DNA of 64,000 bases, taken from assembly GCA_965197405.1 (NCBI GenBank), contig OZ240206.1, positions 2,046,001-2,110,000 on the forward strand, given 5' to 3'. Below, one piece after another: positions 24,815 to 33,785 of this stretch. A program made the translations under genes and the position numbers. Under the pieces are notes generated by a model, which was not told where the DNA came from, searched no databases, and saw only the letters and a program-made list of their open reading frames with translations. The number at the start of each line of letters is the position of its first letter. The first letter of the stretch is position 1. The DNA is from G965197405 sp965197405. Its GTDB lineage: Bacteria; Chloroflexota; Dehalococcoidia; Lucifugimonadales; JAGWBF01.

Positions 24815-25468
24815 ATGATTGAAGATTTCGCCAAGCTAATACCAGAAACGCTCATGGTCATACCCGGGACGGCGTTCAGGTCGGGCCGCAGGTCCTTTGG
24901 AGCGCCATCGGACCTGTACATCCTGGACTACCATCCCGGAGGGGATGACCCCGATACTATCAGAGATCATACCGGCAGGGTTCTTGAGAATGAACCGGAT
25001 GATTGGGCATCTTGGATAGACGAAAGATGGGAGCATTACCCGGGTGAACACCCGACTCAAAAAAGGATGCGATACCTGTTTGACAGGATTAAGATCAATC
25101 CCAGAGAAGTGCCAGCCAGCACGCTGGTTTTTGAACGCTCAAGTAAACAGCTAACGGGGAGGGAAATGCGGAAGTTAGCCGAACCCTGGTGGCACTTCCA
25201 TGAAGCTGTTATACGCACGTTGAAGATAAAGGTGGTGGTATGCCTTGGCATAGGTGTCGGTGAATTCGTGAGCGCGAAATTGGATGCCGAACCTACGGGT
25301 GATAACTTTACTGAGAAAAACGGCAGGGGCTGGACAAGTCGGACATACAAGAGTCCCGGTGGTCTTTACGTCGTGGCCCTCCCGAATCCAAAGAGAGCTG
25401 CTGACTGGAGAAAGGCAGAAGAAGGCCCAATCGTGCTAGTCGAGAGAGCGCTTGAGAAAGTCCGCTAA
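24815..25468 (+). CDS. Hypothetical protein (217 aa)
   Basis: The start is ATG with GGAGGAAG upstream. The sequence has LYILDYHPGGDDP near residue 35, a Trp-rich segment (DDWASWIDERWEHYPG), VVCLGIGVGEFV around 145 and YVVALPNPKRAADWR near the end. Glycine after a hydrophobic strand and a late Pro-Asn-Pro are compatible with a uracil-DNA-glycosylase-like fold, but catalytic residues cannot be assigned. It follows hicAB on the opposite strand. Confidence 0.6.
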   Translation: MIEDFAKLIPETLMVIPGTAFRSGRRSFGAPSDLYILDYHPGGDDPDTIRDHTGRVLENEPDDWASWIDERWEHYPGEHPTQKRMRYLFDRIKINPREVPASTLVFERSSKQLTGREMRKLAEPWWHFHEAVIRTLKIKVVVCLGIGVGEFVSAKLDAEPTGDNFTEKNGRGWTSRTYKSPGGLYVVALPNPKRAADWRKAEEGPIVLVERALEKVR

Positions 25469-25562
25469 CCCCTTTGCCAACGGCACCCACAGCCACGGAC
25501 ACCCGTTGACAGTGGCTTCCATACGAAGATAGCCTTCACATATACACCCCAAGGAGGCACTG

Positions 25563-26612
25563 ATGATCGGCCACCCTTCTTTACGCTCCGAGCGGATAGA
25601 TGTAGAAGACTCGCCGGAGGCGGTATTCGACTACGTGATGTCCCAGGGCTGGGGCGACGGACTTCCCGTCATTCCCCCTACCGAGGAACTGGTATGGAGG
25701 ATGGTCAAGGGAGCGGGGCTGCCGGCGGACCGTGTAGTGGGCGCTCTCGGCCCCGTCAAGGGGGAGGCCACCGTGGAGAAAATTGCCATCAATGGAGCGA
25801 TGGCCGGCTGCCTTCCCCAGTACATGCCCGTCCTCGTCGCCGCCGTCGAGGCGGTATGTGAGGAGCAGTTCAATCTGGACGCCGTCCAGACTACGACCAA
25901 CCCGTGTGGCGTGGGAATCATTATCAACGGGCCTATCCGCCACCGGCTCAGCGTCAACTGTGGTCGTAATTGCCTGGGCCCGGGATCGAGGGCGAACGCC
26001 ACCATAGGCCGGGCCCTGTCCCTGATTCTCAGGAACGTTGGTGGAGCGTGCCCCGGCGAGGTTGACAAGGCGACCCACGGCTCCCCCGGCAAGTACACCC
26101 TCTGCTTCGGGGAGGACGAAGAGAACAGCCCCTGGGAGCCACTGCACGTCGAGAGGGGTTTTCAGCGGGATGAGAGCGCCGTTACCGTCAACTCCTTCAA
26201 CGGGACCCTCAACACCATCACCACAACCTACCTGGAAATCCGGAACATGCTGGGTGTAATGGCAAGGGACTTTGGTCAGATGGGAAGCAACAACCTGCAC
26301 CTTGGGAAGGGAGAGCCTGCCCTAGTCATGACCGCCGGACACGCCCAGCTGGCAGCCAAGGCGGGCATGTCCAAGGCGGACGTGAAAAGGTTCATCTACG
26401 ATAACAGTGGAATTCCCGTCTCCCAGCTGTGGCCAATGGTGCGCCGCCACCGCATCGAGCCGGTAACGGTGGATGGCGTGGTCCACCAGACCAGAAGGCC
26501 GGAGGACGTGATGATTATAGTCGCCGGCGGCCCCGAGCCTTACCATGCCACCTTCATGCCCACCTTTGGCGATTCCTGGGCCGTCACCAAGGTTATACGG
26601 GGGAAGCAGTAG
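25563..26612 (+). CDS. Conserved hypothetical protein with DGLPVIPPT motif
   Basis: 349 residues, ATG after AAGGAGG. Notable stretches are VMSQGWGDGLPVIPPTEE near 35, TTNPCGVGIIINGPIRH near 110, CLGPGSRANATIGRA, LRNVGGACPGEVDKA and SPWEPLHVERGF. I recognise this layout from uncharacterised proteins of Chloroflexota and relatives but cannot name a reaction. Several cysteines (CGRNC, ACPG) may be redox-active or metal-binding. It is monocistronic, with an F420/FMN oxidoreductase on the opposite strand behind it. Confidence 0.7.
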   Translation: MIGHPSLRSERIDVEDSPEAVFDYVMSQGWGDGLPVIPPTEELVWRMVKGAGLPADRVVGALGPVKGEATVEKIAINGAMAGCLPQYMPVLVAAVEAVCEEQFNLDAVQTTTNPCGVGIIINGPIRHRLSVNCGRNCLGPGSRANATIGRALSLILRNVGGACPGEVDKATHGSPGKYTLCFGEDEENSPWEPLHVERGFQRDESAVTVNSFNGTLNTITTTYLEIRNMLGVMARDFGQMGSNNLHLGKGEPALVMTAGHAQLAAKAGMSKADVKRFIYDNSGIPVSQLWPMVRRHRIEPVTVDGVVHQTRRPEDVMIIVAGGPEPYHATFMPTFGDSWAVTKVIRGKQ

Positions 26613-26670
26613 GGTAGCCCTCCGGCCCATCCAGCGTTGGAATACGCCCTGGAAGCCGCATCGGGGACGC

Positions 26671-27090
26671 TCACATTCTCACTCCATAGATGTGGCTCGG
26701 CTTTATTATGATGGCGGCGCGCCTATCCTCCACCATAGCCCGGTCATAGTCGTCCCAGTCCGGGTGCTCACGTCCCGCGCATACCCGGTAGACCTCTCGA
26801 AGGGTCAGCCTCAGCTCATCCGGGTCGGTACGGTCCGACCATCGAATATCCGCCGTGCCCTCTACCACCACGTACCCGGACCAGTCGGGCTTGGAGACGA
26901 GGATGGTGGAGCGTGGGTCGCGCCGGAGGTTCGCCAGCTTGGCCCGGTCGCCCGTGGTAGTGAAGGCCACGCCGCCCTGGTACGGGCCACAGGTGACGAT
27001 GCTTGGCTGGGCTGCGCCATTCCGCCGGAAGGCGACTATAACTCCCTGGTGGTTCGCTTCCAGAAACGGGAGAATCTCGTCGAAAGTCAC
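26671..27090 (-). CDS. PPOX-class F420/FMN-dependent oxidoreductase
   Basis: 139 residues, GTG start with GGAGGAAACCCC upstream. The split-barrel fold is seen in FLEANHQGVIVAFRRNG, SIVTCGPYQGGVAFTTTGDRAK and DPRSTILVSKPDW with GYVVVEGTAD, the usual run of pyridoxamine-oxidase-like F420-binding proteins. These small dimeric enzymes use F420H2 or FMN to reduce organic substrates. Together with the luciferase-like protein at 62.6 kb it suggests that the host makes F420. Confidence 0.85.
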   Translation of the reverse strand: MTFDEILPFLEANHQGVIVAFRRNGAAQPSIVTCGPYQGGVAFTTTGDRAKLANLRRDPRSTILVSKPDWSGYVVVEGTADIRWSDRTDPDELRLTLREVYRVCAGREHPDWDDYDRAMVEDRRAAIIIKPSHIYGVRM

Positions 27091-27154
27091 GGGGTTTCCT
27101 CCTTCGCTCTTCCTTCGTTACTCTCGTTGCTCCAAGAGCGTGTTTGCCTTAGGG

Positions 27155-27310
27155 CTTCCTCCTCTCCCTCGACGGGAGAGGATTGAGGTGAGGGTGATGA
27201 ATGTCACATCAAGAGCACGACGCCTGAGAAAACAATCAACTCCCCCTCATCCTAACCTTCTCCCACCAGGGAAGAAGGGACTTTGGAAACACCCTCTCGG
27301 ACGACAGCAG
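27155..27310. repeat. Dispersed intergenic repeat family 2
   Basis: CTCGACGGGAGAGG...GGTGAGGGTGA followed by CCTTCTCCCACCAGGG and ACTTTGGAAACACCCTCT. The same order occurs at 63770-63862. A short inner IR (CCTTCTCCC/GGGAAGAAGG-type) could form a hairpin. Confidence 0.65.
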
Positions 27311-27477
27311 TATAACACTCCCGGACTCACCAAACACCCACCGCTTCCGTGGCTTCCCTGGCGCCACAGGACGACTGGAGCCCCCCTACGTGGTAAAATA
27401 TGAGAGGGAAAGGCCTCGCCCAAAGACCGGAGCTGACATGGCGGAGGCTAATCATCATGTAGCAAAGGGAGGAGCGC

Positions 27478-28644
27478 ATGGCGACGCTACCGCACGCATA
27501 CGATCTCGTGCTCAGGGGAGGCACCCTGCTGGACCCCGGCCAGAACATTCACGACCGCAGGGACGTGGCTTTCAAGGACGGCAAGGTGGCGGCAGTGGCC
27601 GAGCGCATAGACCCGTCACAGGCAGCCCAGATAGTTGACGTCACCGGCAAGCTGGTGACCCCAGGCCTCATTGACATCCACGGCCACTTCTATCACGGCG
27701 GCAACGAGAATGCCAGCAACTCCGACGAGACCTGCCTGTCCGCCGGGGTGACCACAGGCATTGATGCTGGCACGGCAGGGTGGGCGAACTACAGGGCCAT
27801 GCGGGACTACGTTTTCCCGGCCAAGAAAACTCGCCTGCTGGCCTTCCTTCATATAGCCGCCGCCGGGCTGGTGCTGAACCCGGTGGTTGGGGGCGAGCTC
27901 CAGGACATACGCCACGCGGACGCGGACCGCACGGCGGACACCATCAAGGCAAACCCCGGCTTCCTGCTGGGGGTAAAGGTGCGGATGTTCGTGGACGCCG
28001 TGTCCCACTGGGAGGCCCACACCGCCTTGAGGAGGGCCCGCGAAGCCGCAGACCAGGCTGGCGTCAAGCTCATGGTACACGTCAGCGGTACGCCCATACC
28101 CCTGCCGGACATCCTCGACCTCCTTGGGCCTGGGGACATCGCCACTCACATCTTCAATGGACGCCCTGAGAATATACTGGACAGGAACGACGCCATCAGG
28201 CCGGAGGTGAAGGCCGCAGCCGAGCGGGGGGTGATAATGGACGTGGCCCACGCCGGCGTCCACTGCGACGTGGAGGTGGTCCGGTCGGCGCTGAGGCAGG
28301 ACTTCATCCCCACCACCATCAGCACCGATATACATATAGCCCCGCCGGAGAGGGTGGTCTACAAGCAGAACGACCTGGTGAGCAAGTTCCACGCTATGGG
28401 CCTCCCCCTGGAGGAAGCCATAGCCGCCAGCACCATACGGTCCGCCAAAGCCCTGGGCCTTGAGGGAGAAATAGGCTCCCTGGCGCCCGGCATGGGGGGA
28501 GATGTGGCGGTTTTCGACCAGAGGGAGGGGCGTTTCGTCTGGCAGGACATGGCCGACCACACCGTTGACGGCAAACTCCGCCTCGATACCTTCCTCACCA
28601 TGAGGGACGGCGCGGTGGTATGGCGTGAGGGAGGGCTAGGGTGA
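27478..28644 (+). CDS. Amidohydrolase/deacetylase-family metallohydrolase
   Basis: 388 residues; GGGAGGAGCGC precedes the ATG. A TIM-barrel amidohydrolase with metal-binding IDIHGHFY (H-x-H), carboxylated-Lys candidate in LLGVKVRMF, His in LMVHVSGT and THIFNG, and the catalytic Asp in STDIHIAPP. N- and C-terminal beta parts (LVLRGGTLLDPGQN, PGMGGDVAVFDQ) complete the dihydroorotase-like fold. Family members remove acyl groups or open cyclic amides; the substrate here is unknown. It stands alone. Confidence 0.87.
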   Translation: MATLPHAYDLVLRGGTLLDPGQNIHDRRDVAFKDGKVAAVAERIDPSQAAQIVDVTGKLVTPGLIDIHGHFYHGGNENASNSDETCLSAGVTTGIDAGTAGWANYRAMRDYVFPAKKTRLLAFLHIAAAGLVLNPVVGGELQDIRHADADRTADTIKANPGFLLGVKVRMFVDAVSHWEAHTALRRAREAADQAGVKLMVHVSGTPIPLPDILDLLGPGDIATHIFNGRPENILDRNDAIRPEVKAAAERGVIMDVAHAGVHCDVEVVRSALRQDFIPTTISTDIHIAPPERVVYKQNDLVSKFHAMGLPLEEAIAASTIRSAKALGLEGEIGSLAPGMGGDVAVFDQREGRFVWQDMADHTVDGKLRLDTFLTMRDGAVVWREGGLG

Positions 28645-28711
28645 CTCTGGTCTGCAATAATTGTCATACCAGGGCATAACCCGCCGGATAGTGGGCGGAG
28701 GCTGGAACTAG

Positions 28712-29815
28712 CTATGGGCACAACAATTCGCGAGCGAGGCTCTTGGCAAGGGCCTTATTCTTCTTCAAATCCGCGCACGCTGTTCTCGCTAGATTGTTCT
28801 TTGCCGTGATGTCTGCACCATGATTCAGCAATAGCTCGATAACCGATAGGTCTTGGCTGAACCCCGCCGCCACATGCAGGGGCCTAGAGCCGTATTTGTC
28901 CCTTGCATGGATGTCTGCGCCGTGGTCCAAAAGTGACTCGATAACGCGCAGATCTTTGTTTAACGTCGCCGCGAGATGCAGGGGCGTAGAGCCGAATTCG
29001 TCCCTTACGTTGATGTCTGCGCCACGGTCCAAAAGTAGCTCAATTACCGTCGGCTCTTCATTCAAGCCCGCCGCCGCATGCAGGGGTGTGCTGCTGTCAT
29101 CTGCCTTTGCATTGATGTCCACTCCCCGGTCTAGCAGCAGTTCGATAACCGCCGGCTCTTTGTTGTTACCTGCGGCGAAATGCAGAGGTGTGCTGCCGTC
29201 ATCTGCCCTTGCATCGATGTTGGCTCCGCGGTCCAGCAGCAGTTCGATAATCGCCGGCTCTTTGTTGTTACCTGCCGCGAAATGCAGAGGTGTTACGCTG
29301 CCTACGCCCCTTGCATTGATGTCTGCACCACACTCTAGCAGCAATTCGATAACTGACGGCCCTTTGTTGTTCCCTGCCGCGAAATGCAGGGATGTCAAGT
29401 TGTTTATGTCCCTTGCATTGACGCCCGCGCCGCGGTCCAGCAGCAACTCGATAACCGACGACTTTTCAGTATATGCCGCCGCCCAATGCAATAATGTCTG
29501 GCTGTTATGGTCCTCAGCCGTGACGGGGCCCCACCAGTGTAGTACCTGTAGCACCTCCTCCAAATCGACGTTGCGCCAGAAATTCTGGTTATACAGACTC
29601 AGAATCATGGAGTTAGTTGGAAGCGAGCTAAACACATCGGCGTTGCGCCAAGAATCCTGATGATACAGATCCCCACTGACGGAAGTCCTTATTGACGGAG
29701 GCTGAGTCTCCTTTGTCGTTGGTGAGGCAGGGCCATGTGTCAAAACCACAGACTCAATTCGCCCAACTCTGCCGAATGGCAACAGTGAGCATAGCCAGTT
29801 CAAGATTTTGTTCAT
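28712..29815 (-). CDS. Ankyrin-repeat protein
   Basis: 367 residues from ATG at 29815 (MNKILNWLCSLLPFG), with GAAAGGGAG upstream. A short hydrophobic N-terminus could insert in the membrane. Seven ankyrin repeats of ~34 residues follow from ~125 (TPLHFAAGNNKEPAVIELL type, with DRGADIN turns). Repeats 2-4 are almost identical at DNA level, a sign of recent tandem duplication. Ankyrin stacks mediate protein-protein contacts; the partner is unknown. The HEPN-like gene lies ~90 bp upstream on the same strand and could share transcription. Confidence 0.87.
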   Translation of the reverse strand: MNKILNWLCSLLPFGRVGRIESVVLTHGPASPTTKETQPPSIRTSVSGDLYHQDSWRNADVFSSLPTNSMILSLYNQNFWRNVDLEEVLQVLHWWGPVTAEDHNSQTLLHWAAAYTEKSSVIELLLDRGAGVNARDINNLTSLHFAAGNNKGPSVIELLLECGADINARGVGSVTPLHFAAGNNKEPAIIELLLDRGANIDARADDGSTPLHFAAGNNKEPAVIELLLDRGVDINAKADDSSTPLHAAAGLNEEPTVIELLLDRGADINVRDEFGSTPLHLAATLNKDLRVIESLLDHGADIHARDKYGSRPLHVAAGFSQDLSVIELLLNHGADITAKNNLARTACADLKKNKALAKSLARELLCP

Positions 29816-29904
29816 GGATTCTGACTCCCTTTCAGGCAAGTTAGAAATAGGCGGTGATCCTGGTGAATTGTTCAGTCACGTGGGAGTACTCAGCATTGGT
29901 TGGC

Positions 29905-30594
29905 TTATAGTGGAGTTCTAGTGGCTCTGTCCAACTCGTTATATCTTTTTAGCAGGTCTTCCAAATTGTCTTTGACTGTATCAAATGTCTCCCGCACGAA
30001 GGACTGGGTGACAATGATGTCTCCGCAGTATTCTTCAATGCCTATGTCCTTATCCATCCAATTTCGAATTTTCTTCCTCTTGCTTTCTTTGACCATTTCG
30101 AGATGACCATTCGCATGAGCAATCGCGTGACGAAGCTCAGCAAGTATCTTCAACCGTTCCCAGGACTGGTTGTTTTTGAATAATTCGAGCTTGAGAACAT
30201 CTCGATAGTATTTTTTGGCATAGCCGAGGAAATCGCCCTTTTTATTATCGTCGAGAGGAACTTGCTGCCCGTTCTTCTCTTGGATGAGGCTCGCAATTTG
30301 TGTCACTGCCGACTCATACACGGCATATAAGGAAACGAGGAAAGGGTTATACAAGATGTATTGGGGCCGGGATTTAACGTAATCGTCGTGAATGTCATAT
30401 GAGAATTGTGACCAAGGCCGCCGATCATTCTGGCTAAGAGTGGGTAGTTTTTCTAACATAGTATCGAGAATATCTTCTGCTGACTGGCGCCATTGCTCTG
30501 CTTGTTCTTCGATATGCTTCAAATGGTCTTTAAGTATATCCAAATCGACTGGTACTTCGACCAGCCAGAAATCAGTGTGGATTGATTTATCCAT
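29905..30594 (-). CDS. HEPN-like helical protein
   Basis: 229 residues from ATG at 30594 (MDKSIHTDFWLVEVP); the frame extends to a possible start at 30762, adding a segment with four evenly spaced cysteines (CGACSDCLGC). The protein is helical, with coiled-coil character at 20-60 and a late motif LAELRHAIAHANG that fits the R-x4-6-H ribonuclease motif of HEPN domains. HEPN proteins often act as RNases in toxin or defence systems. Base composition is AT-richer than its neighbours. Placement in a named HEPN family is not possible by eye. Confidence 0.6.
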   Translation of the reverse strand: MDKSIHTDFWLVEVPVDLDILKDHLKHIEEQAEQWRQSAEDILDTMLEKLPTLSQNDRRPWSQFSYDIHDDYVKSRPQYILYNPFLVSLYAVYESAVTQIASLIQEKNGQQVPLDDNKKGDFLGYAKKYYRDVLKLELFKNNQSWERLKILAELRHAIAHANGHLEMVKESKRKKIRNWMDKDIGIEEYCGDIIVTQSFVRETFDTVKDNLEDLLKRYNELDRATRTPL

Positions 30595-30833
30595 AGGTTT
30601 CACTATGTCTTGCTGTAAGGATAGGGTATATGGAGTTACATCTGCGCTTCTGCGCCTTATGGCACCCCAGTTCTCACAGCCAAGGCAATCAGAACAAGCG
30701 CCGCAAGCATAACTAAAGACCGACGGGTCAAGGGTACCCATCCCGGCAGTTGACCGAGACACTGCCTTTTATTTGCATTAGCTGCACTTTGCAGGTTTCC
30801 CGCAGACCTACCCCCCGGGCTGCGGCCTGTGGG

Positions 30834-31994
30834 CTAAAGCGGAGGCTCGGCCAGCCTCCGGCGGTACTCCTGGGGCATGTCCCTCATGCGCTGCCAGGGG
30901 CGGGCGTCGCGTCGCCCGGGTACGCTTCGGACTGCCTGGACCAGCAACTCCACACCGCCGACGAAGTCGTCAATGTGGATATACTCGGCGCCGACCCCTC
31001 CATCGGGAGTGGCGTTGTGGTAGTTGCCCAGGGGAAAGGCGACGCCGGTGGCGCGATAGCCATAGTACCTGAAGGCGCTGGCCTCGCAGGTGCCGCCGCT
31101 CATAAGCTGGCGCTGCGCCTTGAAGTCCGGCTGACTCTCCACCAGCTCCTCCCGCGCCTTCAGGAGCGTCCCCTCCGCCTCGGCGTCGAAGGTGAAGCTG
31201 GCATCCCCCACCCTTATCACCGGCCCTTCGCCGATGGCCGCGCCGGGCAGCGTCCGGCTGGCCTCCAGGGACACAACCAGGGTGTCCGGGGGTAGGATCC
31301 CTTCCTCAGCCAGAAGCCTGGCCCCTATCAGGCCCACCTCCTCCGCCCTGGTGAACACCCCGTACAGGTCTCCCGTATCTTGTGCAGAGGCCAGCACCTT
31401 CAGGGCCGCCAGGATACTGGCGCACCCGGCCAGGTCATCCAGGGCGCGCATGTGGACCAGCTCTCCGGAGAAATCGAAATCGGGCAGGTCAAAGACCACC
31501 GGCCTAGGGAACTCCAGCGCCGACGCCGGCCCTTCCGCCAGGCGGAGGGAGACCATCCGCTCATCTTCAGGGCCGTATGCGCCTGCCGTCTCTGCGCCGA
31601 GCCGCCCGCCGTCGGGCAACACTATCTCGACGGGGACCTTCTCGGAAAAGCACGTCTGAGGCACGCCGCCCAAGGCCCTCGCGATGACCATGTCCCCGCT
31701 GGCCTCCACCGCCTCAAAGCCCGGATGGTCCATATGGGCGACGAGAGCGATGGGAGGGCGCTCCTCCCCGCCATCCCGGCGTCCCGCCCGGCGCTCCGAC
31801 TGACAATGGGCTATCAGGTTTCCGTGGCGGTCGGCCTCCGCTGAAACGCCCATGTCTTGCAGGGACCTTTGGATGCAGGCGGCCACCGCGCCTTCAAGAA
31901 AAGAGACGGCGGGGCAGCCCCCCAACTCTCGCAGAAGCTCCAGCGAAAGGTCCTTTATATCTTTCATGCCCTTTATACCTTCATCCGCAGGCAT
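30834..31994 (-). CDS. M42/M20-type zinc aminopeptidase
   Basis: 386 residues; a second ATG 9 codons in (MKDIKDLSLELL, after AAAGGGC) may be the true start. It is a co-catalytic zinc peptidase: His in VAHMDHPGF, bridging Asp in MRALDDLAGCAS, catalytic Glu pair in FTRAEEVGLIG, Glu in VVSLEASRT and His in PLGNYHNATPD. This is the M42 (glutamyl aminopeptidase / endoglucanase-annotated) pattern. It would cleave N-terminal residues from peptides in the cytoplasm. Confidence 0.87.
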   Translation of the reverse strand: MPADEGIKGMKDIKDLSLELLRELGGCPAVSFLEGAVAACIQRSLQDMGVSAEADRHGNLIAHCQSERRAGRRDGGEERPPIALVAHMDHPGFEAVEASGDMVIARALGGVPQTCFSEKVPVEIVLPDGGRLGAETAGAYGPEDERMVSLRLAEGPASALEFPRPVVFDLPDFDFSGELVHMRALDDLAGCASILAALKVLASAQDTGDLYGVFTRAEEVGLIGARLLAEEGILPPDTLVVSLEASRTLPGAAIGEGPVIRVGDASFTFDAEAEGTLLKAREELVESQPDFKAQRQLMSGGTCEASAFRYYGYRATGVAFPLGNYHNATPDGGVGAEYIHIDDFVGGVELLVQAVRSVPGRRDARPWQRMRDMPQEYRRRLAEPPL

Positions 31995-32105
31995 CTTGGC
32001 TACCTCTGTCCCTCGATGGCCCCCGATGGGCTATTGCCATGTCTTGCCCTAATCTTACTCCCTGGGGTGGGCTTTGTCACCGTGTGGGTCGCCACGGCAA
32101 CGGTA

Positions 32106-32296
32106 CAGGGTCTTTCAATTCTCGACGCCAGGTGAATATAGGCCCCCGCCGCGTGTCATTCCGAGCGCAGCGAGGAATCTAAAATGCTTGGATAGCAGCA
32201 CGCCTGAGAAGGCAAGGACATTAGACCCCTCGCTCCGCTCGGAGCCTGCCCCTGGCTTGAACAGGGGGTGACAATTGAAAGGCCCTGGGCAACGGT
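32106..32296. repeat. Dispersed palindromic repeat family 1, copy A
   Basis: Contains TGTCATTCCGAGCGCAGCG...CTCGCTCCGCTCGG as inverted halves and the flank CGCCAGGTGAATATAGGCC. A 24-nt micro-insertion lies inside (32243-32266). It sits immediately before the ISAs1 element. Confidence 0.8.
32243..32266 (-). repeat. 24-nt hairpin micro-insertion (copy 3)
   Basis: On the reverse strand: CCCTG...CAGGG stem followed by GGCAGGCT, the same 3' end as the units at 18061 and 19262 but with a different, self-complementary stem. The family 1 repeat at 33551-33713 lacks exactly these 24 nt, showing the empty site. Confidence 0.75.
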
Positions 32297-33527
32297 CAGG
32301 ACGATTGCAAAGTGGGCGTAAAAGGGATAGAAAGAGGAGAGAGGAAATGAAAAGGGGGTGATGAGAGACTATGGGAACGGCGGTGGAGTCTCTTTTCGGA
32401 TGCTTGGCAGAGATACCAGACCCTAGAAAAGCCCGGGGAATCAGACATCCCTTTCAGGCGATTTTGCGCTTGAGCCTGTTGGGACTGGTGAGCGGTCAAA
32501 CAACGATGGCCCATATAGCTTTGTTCGGAGAAAAACACTGGCCCAGATTGAAGGAACCCTTGGGCTTTGTTCAGGACCGGCCTCCCCACGCTACCACGAT
32601 TTCCCGCACCTTGGCCGGGGTCTCTTTTGGGCAACTACAAGGAGCCTTGATTGGCTGGATGGAGAGGGTAGCGCCAGACCAACCGATGAATGCCGCAGTG
32701 GATGGGAAGTGGGCTAGACAGTCCGAAGATGCCGCCGGGAATCCTCTGGGGATGGTAAACGTCCTGGCCCATGACTTGAAGCTGTGCCTGGCCCAGTGGC
32801 CGATGACGGAGAAGCGGTACGAACCGGCAGTGTTGCGGACCCAACTGGCCCAGTTGTTTGAGCATTATCCCAGCTTGCAACTGCTCACTATGGACGCCCT
32901 GTATGCAGAGCGGGACCTTTGCCAGGCCATCGTGAGCTATGGACGGGACTACCTGGTGCGGGTCAAAGGGAACCGGCCTACGGTCCTGGCCGCCCTGGCG
33001 GACGGGTTTTCAGAGGACCAACTGGGGGAACCGCAAGCGCAGACTGTGGACAAAGGGGGGGCAAAATCGAGACCCGGAGGCTTTGGGCCAGCACTGTACT
33101 AGCCGACTACATCCGGGAGGAACTGGGGTTTCCTGGGGCACAGCAGGGGGCAATGGTGGAAAAAGTGAGCGTAGAGATAGCCACTGGTGAAGTATCCAAG
33201 GAGCGGTGGTATCTGCTGACCAGTCTACCTTCCAGAGGATGCACCCCAGACGGACTGCTCCGGCTGTTCCGAAACCACTGGAGCGTTGAGAATAGCCTGC
33301 ACCATGTGAAAGACCGTAGCTGGGATGAAGATCGGCACACGCTGCGCCGTCCGGGCTGGGAGAGGTCTTTGCCACTCTGGTGAATGCCAGTTTGAACGCC
33401 CTGCGCCTGGAAGGGTGGTTTCCAGCCAAGATGTCCATGCCCTTACGCGCCAAGAGTTGCGCTTTTAGCCCGGATCAGACTATCGCTCGATTGTCCGGCC
33501 AGCTATTTTGACTTTGCAATCGTCCTG
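32297..33527 (+). mobile_element. ISAs1-family element, inactive
   Basis: 1231 bp with perfect ends CAGGACGATTGCAAAGT / ACTTTGCAATCGTCCTG. Direct flanks (GGGCAACGGT and GGAAATCCCT) do not match, so no target duplication remains. It is bracketed by two direct copies of repeat family 1. Confidence 0.85.
32371..33511 (+). pseudogene. ISAs1 transposase with two frameshifts
   Basis: Begins MGTAVESLFGCLAEIPDPRK and carries the catalytic stretches NAAVDGKWARQS and LLTMDALYAERD. At a G7 run (~33054-33060) the frame changes before IETRRLWAST. Near 33357 it changes again before GEVFATLVNASLNALRLEGW. Reconstructed, it ends ARLSGQLF at 33511, about the normal 370-380 residues. It is not translatable as one protein. 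Confidence 0.85.
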
Positions 33528-33550
33528 GGAAATCCCTATGGGCGACCCGG

Positions 33551-33713
33551 GGTCATTCAATTCTCACGCCAGGTAAATATAGGCCCCCGCCGCGTGTCAT
33601 TCCGAGCGCAGCGAGGAATCTAAAATGCTTGGATAGCAGCACGCCTAAGAAGGCAAGGACATTAGACCCCTCGCTCCGCTCGGGGTGACAATTGAAAGGC
33701 CCTGGGCAACGGT
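33551..33713. repeat. Dispersed palindromic repeat family 1, copy B
   Basis: Near-identical to copy A without the 24-nt insertion and with CACGCC in place of CGACGCC near its start. Halves TCATTCCGAGCGCAGCGAGG and CCTCGCTCCGCTCGGGGTGA can pair. Confidence 0.8.
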
Positions 33714-33785
33714 ACAGCCAACTCCCTGTTCCATTATGAATCATGGTACAATTCCGACACCCCATATCCCGGCAGGTATAACAAG

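Noticed and set aside
28830..29460. Regular ~100-bp repeats resembling a CRISPR or satellite
   Set aside because: They encode ankyrin repeats in frame.
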